The position numbers and the translations under genes are program-made. Positions 25,051 to 33,158 of a stretch of DNA of 43,602 nucleotides are shown here, one piece after another; positions within the stretch are counted from its first letter, which is position 1; every line of letters starts with the position of its first letter. The notes below the pieces were generated by a model. That model was not told the DNA's origin. It ran no database searches and was given only the letters and a program-made list of their open reading frames with translations. Source of the DNA: DASVEE01 sp036399695 (GTDB taxonomy: Bacteria > Acidobacteriota > Thermoanaerobaculia > Gp7-AA8); assembly GCA_036399695.1 (NCBI GenBank), contig DASWMP010000140.1:1-43602 (forward strand). Reading direction: 5' to 3'.

Positions 25051-25713
25051 ATGACCACACGATCTCGCTTCGATGCACTCACGACCCTCGGCCTGGGCGC
25101 CGGGCTCGTGGCACTCACCGCGCTGCTGCTCATGGCAGCGTGGCTGGTCGTGCATCGCCCGGCCGGTGAACAGCCGGCCGCGGCCGTGCGTCCGGAGCGG
25201 CAGGTCAGTCAGGCCGCCGTAGCGCCGAAGCTGACGTTCTCGGTCGAGCCGGTGTTCCGCTTCGAAGGCCCGGTGTACCTCTGGCAGCGCCGCACGGCCG
25301 CCCGGCGCGCGGCCGCACCCCGCCCGAATCCCTCCCAGTTCGACAGGATCATCCGCGACGCGGCTCAGCGTCATAGCCTGCCCCCGGAGCTCGTGACCGC
25401 CGTGGCCCGCGTGGAATCGGACTTCAATCCGCTCTGCGTGTCGCACAAAGGCGCCCGCGGCCTCCTCCAGGTCATGCCGGAGACGGGCAAGCGTTTCGGT
25501 ATCCGCCACCCGGACGAGCTGTTCGACCCCGAAGCCAATATCGCCGCTGGGACGGCGTACCTGGCGTGGCTCATGGCCCGCTACCAGGGCAATCTCGACT
25601 ACGCCCTGGCCGCGTACAACGCCGGCGAAGGCGCCGTGGACCGCCACCGCGGCATCCCGCCGTACCGCGAGACGCAGGAGTACGTGCGCAAGGTACGCGC
25701 CGCGCTGCGGTGA
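25051..25713 (+). CDS. Membrane-anchored lytic transglycosylase (SLT domain)
   Basis: A 220-residue protein with one N-terminal transmembrane helix (about residues 12-34, GLGAGLVALTALLLMAAWLV), a variable linker and a C-terminal SLT/goose-lysozyme-like domain. The catalytic Glu is residue 122 in VARVESDFNP. The other family motifs are GARGLLQVMPETG (about 135-147), AGTAYLAWL and ALAAYNAGEGAV (about 189-200). It cleaves the MurNAc-GlcNAc bond of peptidoglycan non-hydrolytically. The ATG directly follows the stop of the peptidase gene, so it belongs to the T6SS transcript. It probably opens the wall for the apparatus, though an effector role is possible. Confidence 0.88.
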   Translation: MTTRSRFDALTTLGLGAGLVALTALLLMAAWLVVHRPAGEQPAAAVRPERQVSQAAVAPKLTFSVEPVFRFEGPVYLWQRRTAARRAAAPRPNPSQFDRIIRDAAQRHSLPPELVTAVARVESDFNPLCVSHKGARGLLQVMPETGKRFGIRHPDELFDPEANIAAGTAYLAWLMARYQGNLDYALAAYNAGEGAVDRHRGIPPYRETQEYVRKVRAALR

Positions 25714-25725
25714 TCACACCGCCCT

Positions 25726-27249
25726 TCACCCCACCAGCAGCGCCAGCTCCACCATCCGCCGCAGATGGTGATCCAGCACCGCCTGCAACACGGACGGGAT
25801 CCGGTGCGGCTCCCGGATCGGCTGGCCGTCCACGCTGATGTCCAGCCGTCCGGCGGCCACCTCGCGGTCGAGCAACCGCACCAGCGCGCTGCGGTCTTTG
25901 GTGCCGTCGAGTTGCTGCAGCAGGAATCTGGCGATCGGGTCATCCAGCTTCAGCACGCGCCGTCGCTGGTTCGTCACCAGCAGCCCCGCGGAGGCCTGCC
26001 GCCGCCCCAGCGCCGTTGCGAGCGGCCGTGCGCTGACCGTGTTGGTGCACATCGGCGGCAGCAGGTACAGATCGATCACGCCCGTCCAGAACAGCGAGTA
26101 CAGCAGGTCCGGCAGCACCGGATCCTGCGGCAGTTCCTCGTACGCAAGCGCCTCCGGCGCGGCGGCGATCAGCTTCTGCAGCACGCCGTTCGCCACCGGA
26201 TGCGTGGAGGCGAACGTCCGCCCCCGCTCCGTGCGGAAGTGGCCCGGCTCGTCGCCGACGGCTTTCGTCGTCGTGCTGATGTAGAAGCGGCGCATGCGCT
26301 CCGGGCGCATGGCCCGGTCGATCTGGATGGCGTCGTGGGAGAAGAGCGTGCGGCGGAAGCTGCGGTTCAGAACGAAATCGAGGTACTGCTCCAGATCGAT
26401 GCGGTCGCTCGCGTAGCTGCGCAGCTTGCGGGCGACGTCGGCGGCGAGGTTGTCGATCTCCATCAGCGCCGGGTCGGCTTCGGCCATGTACTGCAGGCCA
26501 TGCTGCCGCGCCCGCGCCGCCATCTCGTGAAAGTAGAGCGGCGCGTTCGTCGCCTCGAGGTACTCGTGCAGCACGTAGTGCGGCCGGTCGGCGTACTCCT
26601 CGAAGTGCTCGCGGGCGGCGCGGAGCAGCACCGAGTGCGCGTCCGTGGCGTCGCCCGCCGAATCGGCGAGGAAGCGCACCAGCTCGAACGCCCGCGAGGC
26701 CTGCTGCTCCGGATCGTCGATGCCGCGCGTGTGGTACAGCACCATGTCGCGCACCATCCGCCGCTGGTGCCAGCCGGGGAGCGTGTTGTAGCTGACGTAA
26801 GCGACGCCGTTCGGCGCGAGGTGACGCTTGCAGACGGCCAGGATCTGCTCCTGCACCGCCTCCGTGACCCACGAGAAGACGCCGTGGCAGAGGATGTAGT
26901 CGAACGTGCCAAAGTCCTCGCCGATGTCGAGGATCGACAGCGCCCGCAGCTCGAGGTTCTTCAGCCCCAGCTCGGCCAGTTGCGTGCGGCCGGTCTCGAT
27001 CTGCCGCGGCGAGAGATCGATGCCGAGAAAGCGCGCGTCCGGCATCTCCAGCGCCATCGGGATGAGATTCCCGCCGTCGGCGCAGCCGAGCTCCAGGACG
27101 CGCGCACGCTCCGGCGGTGCCGGGTCGAGCCCGTGCAGCAGGCCGAGGACCGCGAGATGGTCGGGATGGGTGTGGTACTGCGAGGCGCTCGGGTAGGGGA
27201 CGCGCTCGTATGCAGCGCGCACGATCGCTTCGTCGTCGCGCACCGTCAC
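25726..27249 (-). CDS. Class I SAM-dependent methyltransferase with C-terminal regulatory domain
   Basis: A 507-residue protein. The N-terminal half is a class I methyltransferase with the SAM-binding motif VLELGCADGGNLIPMA (about residues 47-62), the acidic FLGIDLS strand and FDYILCHGVFSWV (motif IV region). The segment after about residue 220 matches the methyltransferase-regulatory-domain type often fused to such enzymes. The GTG start overlaps the stop of the upstream Ig-like gene (GTGA), making it the last gene of a four-gene - strand operon. It converges on the lytic transglycosylase with only 12 bases between stops. The substrate is unknown; modification of a T6SS component or cargo is only a possibility. 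Confidence 0.82.
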   Translation of the reverse strand: MTVRDDEAIVRAAYERVPYPSASQYHTHPDHLAVLGLLHGLDPAPPERARVLELGCADGGNLIPMALEMPDARFLGIDLSPRQIETGRTQLAELGLKNLELRALSILDIGEDFGTFDYILCHGVFSWVTEAVQEQILAVCKRHLAPNGVAYVSYNTLPGWHQRRMVRDMVLYHTRGIDDPEQQASRAFELVRFLADSAGDATDAHSVLLRAAREHFEEYADRPHYVLHEYLEATNAPLYFHEMAARARQHGLQYMAEADPALMEIDNLAADVARKLRSYASDRIDLEQYLDFVLNRSFRRTLFSHDAIQIDRAMRPERMRRFYISTTTKAVGDEPGHFRTERGRTFASTHPVANGVLQKLIAAAPEALAYEELPQDPVLPDLLYSLFWTGVIDLYLLPPMCTNTVSARPLATALGRRQASAGLLVTNQRRRVLKLDDPIARFLLQQLDGTKDRSALVRLLDREVAAGRLDISVDGQPIREPHRIPSVLQAVLDHHLRRMVELALLVG

Positions 27250-27575
27250 GCCGCGGCCTCGGTTCCGGCGCTGGTGCCGCTGCCTGCATCGCTGCCGGTC
27301 GACGCCTGCGTCTCCACCGGCGTCCACGCTTCTTTGTCGAGCTCCGGGAACGACACTTTGCAGACGCCCGGAGGCACGTTCTCGAGCCGCACCATGCCGT
27401 TGTCGTCCAGCGTCCCGTCCTTGATCGTGCCGCCCGGAAGGGCGATGGCGTACTGGACGCCGCCGATCGGCGCATCGTCTTCACCTACGAGCTGCACCTC
27501 CACCCACGAGCGGGGCCGCAGCTTGTCGCCGGCCTGTCCCTGAGAGACGCAGAGCTGCACGTGAGCGATGGGCAT
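27246..27575 (-). CDS. Small Ig-like-domain protein of T6SS-associated type
   Basis: A 109-residue protein, mostly a single beta-sandwich domain (about residues 20-90). Its core runs WVEVQLVGEDDAPIGGVQY, then GTLDDNGMVRLENVPPG and ends CKVSFPELDKEAW. The same domain is found in both upstream genes of this operon; compare VPPGVCKVSFPELDKE here with VDPGTAKVSFPDLDQK at the end of the 28276-28878 product. To my knowledge such carboxypeptidase-regulatory-like domains are common beside VgrG/PAAR genes. There is no signal peptide. The C-terminal 20 residues are a Thr/Ala/Gly-rich tail. A role as adaptor or spike-associated protein is inferred. Confidence 0.65.
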   Translation of the reverse strand: MPIAHVQLCVSQGQAGDKLRPRSWVEVQLVGEDDAPIGGVQYAIALPGGTIKDGTLDDNGMVRLENVPPGVCKVSFPELDKEAWTPVETQASTGSDAGSGTSAGTEAAA

Positions 27576-28270
27576 CAGGTCTGCTCCGAAGCGCCGTCGA
27601 GTTTAGCATCGAGCGACGTCTCGTCCTGCGCCGGGTCGTAGTACGACGCGAGCTTCGTCCGCAGCGCGTCGTCGATCGTGCCCGTGATCTGGAGGCCCAC
27701 CCGCTCCTGGAAGGCGCGCACCGCCGTTTTCGTGGCGTCGTTCTCGGTGCCGTCCGGCTCGCCGCAGTCGTAGCCGAGGTTGTTCAGACGCGCCTGGACG
27801 CCACTGATCTCGTCGATCGGGTCCATGAAGCCGATCTTCAGCTCCCACGTCTCCACGGTCGTCTCGTCGAGCCACACCTTCAGCGTGCCGCTCTTCGCGT
27901 CGATCGCCACCTTCGCCTCGACGATGCCGTTCGCCGCCAGGGTGCCGGACGCTTTCGTGCTGCCCACCGCCAGCTCGTATTTCTTCCCCGCGAGTGCGAC
28001 GCCCTCCGCATCGTGCACCGCCAGGCGCAGCCACGCTTTCGGACGCTTCACGCCGAACGAATGCGTCGCGTCGACGGCCGACGGATGGTGCTTCATCACC
28101 TTGTTCGGGATGAAGACGCGGTCCCCTTCCTTGAGGATGCCGGGGTCCTTACGCTTCTCCTTGAACTGCGCGTTCTCCGGCGCGTCGAGGATGGTCTGGA
28201 AGCTCTCCAGCCCCTGGGCCGAGGCCAGGCCGAGGAGAGTTTCACCCTGCTTCACGTCGTGGAAGGGCAT
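27575..28270 (-). CDS. LysM-like, Ig-like and peptidoglycan-binding domain protein
   Basis: A 231-residue protein with three parts. Residues 1-55 are LysM-like: they begin MPFHDVKQGETLLGLASAQG and end DRVFIPNK. Residues ~75-140 are the Ig-like domain shared with both operon neighbours (AWLRLAVHDAEGVALAGKKY). Residues ~150-210 match the PG_binding_1 fold: VQARLNNLGYDCGEPDG, then TAVRAFQERVGLQITGTID. It has no signal peptide, so if it acts on peptidoglycan it must reach it by T6SS delivery or as an adaptor. The stop shares one base with the next gene's ATG (TGATG), and the upstream gene ends 5 bases before its start. Confidence 0.72.
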   Translation of the reverse strand: MPFHDVKQGETLLGLASAQGLESFQTILDAPENAQFKEKRKDPGILKEGDRVFIPNKVMKHHPSAVDATHSFGVKRPKAWLRLAVHDAEGVALAGKKYELAVGSTKASGTLAANGIVEAKVAIDAKSGTLKVWLDETTVETWELKIGFMDPIDEISGVQARLNNLGYDCGEPDGTENDATKTAVRAFQERVGLQITGTIDDALRTKLASYYDPAQDETSLDAKLDGASEQT

Positions 28271-28275
28271 GGGTG

Positions 28276-28878
28276 TCAGTGGGGATCGTAGAGCTTCTGA
28301 TCGAGATCGGGGAACGATACCTTCGCGGTGCCGGGATCGACACCGTCGACGCGTGCCTTGCCGCTCGCGTCGGTCCGGCCGGTCTTCTTCGAGCCGTCCG
28401 GCAACTCGACGAGATAAGCCTCGTCAGCGATCGGCTGCCCGTCGTCGTCGAGCAGCTCGATCTCGATCCAGTGTTGTTCATCGCTCTGCTGGGCGGCCTG
28501 CTCTTCCTTCGCCGCCTGTTCATCCTGCAGTGGCGTGCTCTGCTCCTGTTGTTGCTGCTGCGCCGCCACCGCCGGACTCGCCGCCGCAGCGGCTTCGGTG
28601 AACGTGCCTTGCAACGACGCCAGGTAAGAGTCCGCGCACGACACCACCTGCAGTCCCTCGGCCACCATCCTGTGGGCCAGCTCCTCGAGCAGCTCCTGGT
28701 CGCTCGACACCGGCATCGCGCCGAGCGCATGGCGCAGCGCCGTCCGGTTGCCGGGGTGCAGGAGCATCGGCCGGAGGAAGTCGCGCGCGGCGCCGACGTC
28801 CCGGAACTCACGGATGTGGCTGCGCGAGAGGATCTGCAGTCGCGCGGGACCGTCCTGAAGGAAGAGGCGCATGGGCAT
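28276..28878 (-). CDS. T6SS-associated protein with C-terminal Ig-like domain
   Basis: About 200 residues. The first ~95 residues form an unrecognised domain beginning MPMRLFLQDGPARLQILSR. A Gln/Ala-rich linker follows (about 100-135), then the C-terminal Ig-like domain, with WIEIELLDDDGQPIADEAY and GTAKVSFPDLDQKLYDP. It is first in the four-gene - strand operon and divergent from the NlpC-like gene, with a 106-base shared promoter region. The ATG at 28878 is chosen on content; there is no clear Shine-Dalgarno sequence, ATG 28872 is an alternative, and a longer frame reaching 28995 is open but less likely. Function is unknown; the shared domain points to a spike-adaptor or cargo-linked role. 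Confidence 0.65.
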   Translation of the reverse strand: MPMRLFLQDGPARLQILSRSHIREFRDVGAARDFLRPMLLHPGNRTALRHALGAMPVSSDQELLEELAHRMVAEGLQVVSCADSYLASLQGTFTEAAAAASPAVAAQQQQQEQSTPLQDEQAAKEEQAAQQSDEQHWIEIELLDDDGQPIADEAYLVELPDGSKKTGRTDASGKARVDGVDPGTAKVSFPDLDQKLYDPH

Positions 28879-28984
28879 CGAAAATTGTAAGCGGGAAACC
28901 GGGTGCTGCGGCGATGCGCCGTCATCGTGACGACCTCTTTTCATCCATGCTTCGCTGACGCAGAATGACAGCCGGAGGGGCGCG

Positions 28985-29560
28985 ATGTCCGTCAAGACCG
29001 ATAATGTGATTCAGGACGCCGAGACTGAGGCGGCGCTGGCGACGCAGTATTGGTGGGCACCGTTCCTGACCGGGGCCGGGATGACTGGCTGGGCGTGCAA
29101 CACCGTCACGCTCGGGAACGTCGGCACCACTGCCGGTGATGCGATGGCCTGTTTCGATTACCCGCTGCTCCTCGCGGCACGGCGCGGCTATGTCACGCAG
29201 GCGCAACTGCTGAAGCTCTATCAGGATCTCCTCGGCACGACGGCCACGCAACGCGCTGGTCTCTTTTCGTACTGGGGCTATAAGCTGAGCGTCTGGCGGG
29301 ACTGGAAAGCAATTCCGGGCAGCTACTGGCGTCCACGCCGCGGTGATCTGGTCTTTTTCACCGCCGCCGGCGCCGACGGCGACATCAATCACGTCGTCCT
29401 GGCTCGCGGCAGCACGGATGTCATGGGCCGTGCGCAGGTCGTGAGTTTCGGGCAGAGCCTCTCGACGCCGCAGTCGACGGCGGTGAACTTCAGTACTGTC
29501 GAACAGATCAAGCAGGCGGGACACATCGCCGTGAAATTCACGCAGCCGCTCTGGGCCTGA
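28985..29560 (+). CDS. Predicted NlpC/P60-like peptidase, candidate T6SS effector
   Basis: A 191-residue protein without a signal peptide. GWACNTVTL places a candidate nucleophile at Cys38. RRGDLVFFT (about 119-127) followed by INHVVLARG with His136 is the Gly-Asp-Leu-Val-Phe-Phe...His pattern of NlpC/P60 and related papain-fold amidases, and SFGQSLSTP follows. Such enzymes usually cut peptidoglycan stem peptides. GGAGGGG lies upstream of ATG 28985. It lies between the Ig-like/LysM operon (divergent) and vgrG (38 bases downstream, same strand), the usual place for an effector carried by that VgrG. No periplasmic immunity protein is evident next to it. Confidence 0.68.
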   Translation: MSVKTDNVIQDAETEAALATQYWWAPFLTGAGMTGWACNTVTLGNVGTTAGDAMACFDYPLLLAARRGYVTQAQLLKLYQDLLGTTATQRAGLFSYWGYKLSVWRDWKAIPGSYWRPRRGDLVFFTAAGADGDINHVVLARGSTDVMGRAQVVSFGQSLSTPQSTAVNFSTVEQIKQAGHIAVKFTQPLWA

Positions 29561-29598
29561 CGCCGTCAGCCGCCGTAGCAGTCGCTACACTACCCCTC

Positions 29599-31653
29599 AT
29601 GGCGTTCACCCAGCTCGGCTCCCTCTCGATCACCACTCCGCTCGGCGCGGACAAGCTGCTGTTGCGCAGCATCCACGGGGAGGAACGCATCTCCGGGCTG
29701 TTCCACTTCTTCCTGGAGATGCACTCGGAGGAGAAGTCGCTCGACTTCTCGCAGATCGTCGGCAAGAGCGTGACCGTCAAGCTGGAGCTCGCGGACGGTA
29801 CGTTCCGGAACATCAACGGCATCGTCGGGCGCTTCGTGCAGGCCGGGACTGATGGGCGCTTCGCCACCTACTTTGCGGAGCTGCACCCGTGGCTCTGGCT
29901 CCTGACCATGAGCGCCGACTGCCGGATCTGGCAGAACAAGTCCGTGCCCGACATCGTCACCGGGTTGTTCGACGAGCTCGGGTTCACCGATTACAAGAAG
30001 AGCACGACCGGCACGTACACCGCGCTCGAGTACTGCGTCCAATACAACGAGACCGCGTTCGCCTTCATCTCGCGATTGCTGGAGGCGAGCGGCATCTCCT
30101 ATTTCTTCGAGCACACCGACGGCAAGCACACCCTCGTGCTGGCCGACGCATCTTCCGCGTTCGCCGACTGTCCGGGTGCGGCGACGGTCGACTACGGGAC
30201 GTTCGGCAACACCCGGCAGCAGAACGTCGTCACCGCCTGCACGCTGGAGGAGACGGTGATCCCGGGCAAGTACATCGTCGACGACTTCGGCTTCGAGACG
30301 CCGTCGACGGACCTCATGGGCTCCACCGACAGCACGAAAGCGACGAACGGCAGCAAGCGGAGCATCTACGAGTTCCCGGGCGGCTTCACGAAGAAGGACG
30401 ACGCCGAGGCGCTGTCGAAACTGCGGCTGGAGGAGCGGGAAGCGCCGCAGAAACTGCTGCGGGGGACCAGCTTCACGCCGGGGTTCTTTCCCGGCGGCAA
30501 GACCACGCTGGCCAAGCACTATCGGGAGAGCGTCAACGGCGCGTACGTCCTCTCGCGCGTGTCGCACTCCGGTTCAGAGGATGGCTACACCAACTCCTTC
30601 GAGGCCTTTCCCTCGGCGCTGGCGTACCGGCCGCCGCGCGTCACGCGCAAGCCGACCATCCCCGGCACTCAGACGGCCATCGTGGTCGGCAAGTCTGGGG
30701 AAGAGATCTGGACCGACAAGTACGGGCGCGTGAAGGTGCAGTTCCACTGGGACCAGAAGGGGAAGAGCGACGAGAACAGCTCCTGCTGGATCCGCGTCGC
30801 GCACGGCTGGGCGGGGAAGGCCTGGGGGCAGATGTTCCTCCCGCGCATCGGGCAGGAAGTCGTCGTCAGCTTCCTCGACGGCGATCCGGACCGGCCGCTC
30901 ATCACCGGCTCCGTCTACAACGCCGAGCAGACCGTCCCGTACACGCTGCCCGACGAGCAGACCAAGAGCACGATCAAGAGCAACGTCTCCAAGGGCGGCG
31001 ACGGCTTCAACGAGTTCCGCTTCGAGGACAAGAAAGACTCCGAGGAGATCTTCATCCAGGCGCAGAAGGACTACACCCGGACCGTGAAGAACAACGAGAC
31101 GACGAAGGTCGGCTTCGACAAGAAGGACGCCGGCGACCAGAAGATCGACGTCTACAACGACCGCACCATCACGGTGGAGAAGGGGACGCAGAAGCTGCAG
31201 GTCAAAGAGGGCAACCTCGACATCGACGTCGACAAAGGCAACGAGACCCACGACGTCGCCGGCACGCGCGACCTGACGGTGACGAAAGCCGAGACCCACA
31301 CCAGCAAGGACAACTTCACCCACAACGTGACGAAGAAATACGTCCTCAAAGTCGACGGCGACCTGGAGATCACGGTCGGCGGCAAAGTGACGTTCAAGTC
31401 CACCGGCGACATGACCCTCGAGACCTCCGGCAAGCTGACGGCCAAAGCCACCGGCGACCTGGCCACGCAGGGGATGAACATCTCCAACAAAGCCACCACG
31501 GAGCTGAAGAACGAGGGCATGAACGTGACGAACAAGGCCTCCGCCAGTCTGACCAACGAGGGGGCCATGGTCACGAGCAAAGCCAGCGGGATGCACAGCG
31601 TGGAGGCCAGCGGGATCCTGACGGTGAAGGGATCACTGGTGAAGATCAACTAA
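29599..31653 (+). CDS. vgrG: T6SS spike protein VgrG (TssI)
   Basis: VgrG (684 aa) forms the trimeric spike. The gp27-like part (about residues 1-340) begins FTQLGSLSITTPLGADKLLL and includes EERISGLFHFFLEM. The gp5-like OB domain contains EIWTDKYGRVKVQFHWDQ near residue 368, CWIRVAHGWAGKAWGQMFLPRIGQEV and FLDGDPDRPLITGSVYN. The C-terminal ~200 residues are the beta-helical needle with repeated motifs of the form GDLEITVGGKVTFKSTGDM. It ends right after the needle with no effector extension, so cargo must attach through PAAR or adaptors. There is no clear Shine-Dalgarno sequence. An inverted repeat overlaps the stop. Confidence 0.96.
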   Translation: MAFTQLGSLSITTPLGADKLLLRSIHGEERISGLFHFFLEMHSEEKSLDFSQIVGKSVTVKLELADGTFRNINGIVGRFVQAGTDGRFATYFAELHPWLWLLTMSADCRIWQNKSVPDIVTGLFDELGFTDYKKSTTGTYTALEYCVQYNETAFAFISRLLEASGISYFFEHTDGKHTLVLADASSAFADCPGAATVDYGTFGNTRQQNVVTACTLEETVIPGKYIVDDFGFETPSTDLMGSTDSTKATNGSKRSIYEFPGGFTKKDDAEALSKLRLEEREAPQKLLRGTSFTPGFFPGGKTTLAKHYRESVNGAYVLSRVSHSGSEDGYTNSFEAFPSALAYRPPRVTRKPTIPGTQTAIVVGKSGEEIWTDKYGRVKVQFHWDQKGKSDENSSCWIRVAHGWAGKAWGQMFLPRIGQEVVVSFLDGDPDRPLITGSVYNAEQTVPYTLPDEQTKSTIKSNVSKGGDGFNEFRFEDKKDSEEIFIQAQKDYTRTVKNNETTKVGFDKKDAGDQKIDVYNDRTITVEKGTQKLQVKEGNLDIDVDKGNETHDVAGTRDLTVTKAETHTSKDNFTHNVTKKYVLKVDGDLEITVGGKVTFKSTGDMTLETSGKLTAKATGDLATQGMNISNKATTELKNEGMNVTNKASASLTNEGAMVTSKASGMHSVEASGILTVKGSLVKIN

Positions 31654-31748
31654 TCCTGAGCGCAGCGAAGGATCGATGGAGCCACAGCTGGGTGTGTGGC
31701 GTACGGTCATCGCTGGGGCTCCATTGGATCCTTCGCTGCGCTCAGGAT
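31653..31748. repeat. Inverted repeat between convergent vgrG and methyltransferase genes
   Basis: Left arm 31653-31683 begins with the last base of the vgrG stop; right arm 31717-31748 includes the last codons of the - strand methyltransferase gene. The arms carry the sequence ATCCTGAGCGCAGCGAAGGA and its complement, plus a GGAGCC/GGCTCC end, around a 33-base loop. It could work as a two-way transcript end, though there is no T-run. Confidence 0.75.
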
Positions 31749-32758
31749 TGGCCGCGCCGCACGATCAACCGGTGCACCTCATACGCCACGCTGCTGCGCT
31801 CATGCAGCCGGATGCTCCACGGCACCCGCTCCTGCTCCTGCTCGACCGCAAAGCCGGCGCTTTCCAGCAACGCGCGCAGGCTCGGCTCCGAGGCGCCGAG
31901 CTGCGGCCCGCGCTGCGAATGTCCACCCAGCCACTGCTCCACCGGCGTGGCCGTGGGTGACCAGTCGTACGGCGTCGTGACCGCGGCCGCCCCTCCGGGC
32001 TTCACGATCCGCGCGAGCTCCGTCACCGCGCTACGCGGCACCGGCACACAGTCCACCAGGTTCAGGCTCGCTGCCAGCGCGAACGTGCCATCGGCGAACG
32101 GCAGCGCCATCGCATCGCAGCACCAGAAGTCCACGCGCTCGTCTGCTTCGACCGTCAGTTCCACGTCGTCGTAAGCCAGACCGACGCGCCTCCGGGCGTA
32201 GCGCACCCGCTGCTCCCGCAAAGCCGTTGCCCCGACGCGCAGCATGGCGAAATTGAGATCGATGCCCACGGTCAGCCGCTGCGTCTGCGCCGCCAGGGCG
32301 AACGTCGTCCCGCCGACGGAGCAGCCGATGTCGATGCCCGGTCCAGCCACGTCCGCCTGCAGGCCTTCGAGCAGCGTCTGCGCAGAGCGGCTCTCGTAGT
32401 GGTCGTACGCGTAGATGCTCAGGTGCTGGCGCAGCGTGTCGTACGGTGACGACGGCCCGAGGACGTCGCCGAGCAGCGACTCCATGGCAGGGGAGAGATC
32501 GGTGCGCTGCAGCACCTGCAGAGGATTCGCCGCCAGCCAGCCGCGGATCGCCGCCACGATGATGGGGATCCCGTCGATGACCGGGTACTCGCGGAGACAC
32601 GCGTCATTCGTGCAGCCGAGGATGCCTTCTTCGATGTCCGGTTGGGCGGTGGGCGGTTGGGCGGTTGGGCGGGAGTGCCCAATCCAATTCACCGCCAGCG
32701 GTGCCGCACGGCAGACGGGGCAGATGGGACGGAGGGCTTCGAAATGCGCGAGCCGCAG
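31742..32758 (-). CDS. Class I SAM-dependent methyltransferase with N-terminal Trm112-like zinc ribbon
   Basis: The N-terminus has two Cys pairs, CPVC (near residue 13) and CTNDAC (near residue 50), followed by YPVIDGIPIIV, typical of a Trm112-like zinc ribbon. A class I methyltransferase follows with motif I GIDIGCSVGGTT and acidic GIDLN, then FWCCDAMALPF and IVKPGG. Keeping the first Cys pair requires a start before the GTG at 32692. The only candidate is CTG 32758, one base after the PAAR stop and just after a GGAGG, giving 338 aa. If GTG 32692 is used, the protein is 316 aa and lacks half the ribbon. A G/C-rich tandem repeat sits in frame between the Cys pairs. The substrate is unknown. 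Confidence 0.78.
   Translation of the reverse strand: MRLAHFEALRPICPVCRAAPLAVNWIGHSRPTAQPPTAQPDIEEGILGCTNDACLREYPVIDGIPIIVAAIRGWLAANPLQVLQRTDLSPAMESLLGDVLGPSSPYDTLRQHLSIYAYDHYESRSAQTLLEGLQADVAGPGIDIGCSVGGTTFALAAQTQRLTVGIDLNFAMLRVGATALREQRVRYARRRVGLAYDDVELTVEADERVDFWCCDAMALPFADGTFALAASLNLVDCVPVPRSAVTELARIVKPGGAAAVTTPYDWSPTATPVEQWLGGHSQRGPQLGASEPSLRALLESAGFAVEQEQERVPWSIRLHERSSVAYEVHRLIVRRGQS
32641..32676. repeat. In-frame short tandem repeat inside a methyltransferase gene
   Basis: Units of the form GGGCGGTT or GGGCGGT are repeated about four times on the + strand. Read as coding on the - strand they give a Pro/Thr/Ala/Gln run (RPTAQPPTAQP) between the two zinc-binding Cys pairs. It resembles one arm of the hairpin elements elsewhere in the window, but no inverted partner is nearby. 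Confidence 0.6.
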
Positions 32759-32759
32759 G

Positions 32760-33146
32760 TCAGCCTCCGATCAGCACCGTCGGACAGCCGGGCGGCAGGA
32801 CCTTGCCCGTCGGGCTCGGGATCGGCGCGACGCACGCCACGTGCGACGTCATGTCCCCCGCACGAGCTGCCGGCATGTTGCCGATCAGCACCGTCGCCGA
32901 CCCGAGGGCGATCATCCCCGGCCCGCCCGGAACGCAACCCGGCAGCGTGCAGGGAGTGGTCGTGTCGGTCGACCGCGCCGCCGGCATGTTCCCGATCAGC
33001 ACCGTGAACTCCCCTTTGATGATCGTCAGCGGCAGACAGGGATGCGGCGCCGGCGCCGGCACCGGCGCGGGAGGATGGATCGGCGCATGGCAATGCGGCG
33101 CATCCTGCAGCACCATGTCGGTGACCCGCGCGGCCGGCTTGGACAT
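32760..33146 (-). CDS. T6SS PAAR-domain spike tip protein
   Basis: A 128-residue PAAR protein that should form the sharpened tip on VgrG. It begins MSKPAARVTDMVLQDAP and has repeated PAAR-type segments: TVLIGNMPAARSTDTTTPC, TVLIGNMPAARAGDMTSH and the final CPTVLIGG. His and Cys residues (HCHAP, CTLPGC) could bind the stabilising metal. ATG 33146 starts exactly at the PAAR core; frames extending upstream would encode the REP-like repeat and are rejected. It has no effector extension. The next gene, a methyltransferase, begins one base after its stop. The vgrG gene lies nearby on the opposite strand. Confidence 0.9.
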   Translation of the reverse strand: MSKPAARVTDMVLQDAPHCHAPIHPPAPVPAPAPHPCLPLTIIKGEFTVLIGNMPAARSTDTTTPCTLPGCVPGGPGMIALGSATVLIGNMPAARAGDMTSHVACVAPIPSPTGKVLPPGCPTVLIGG

Positions 33147-33158
33147 GAGGGGAGTATA

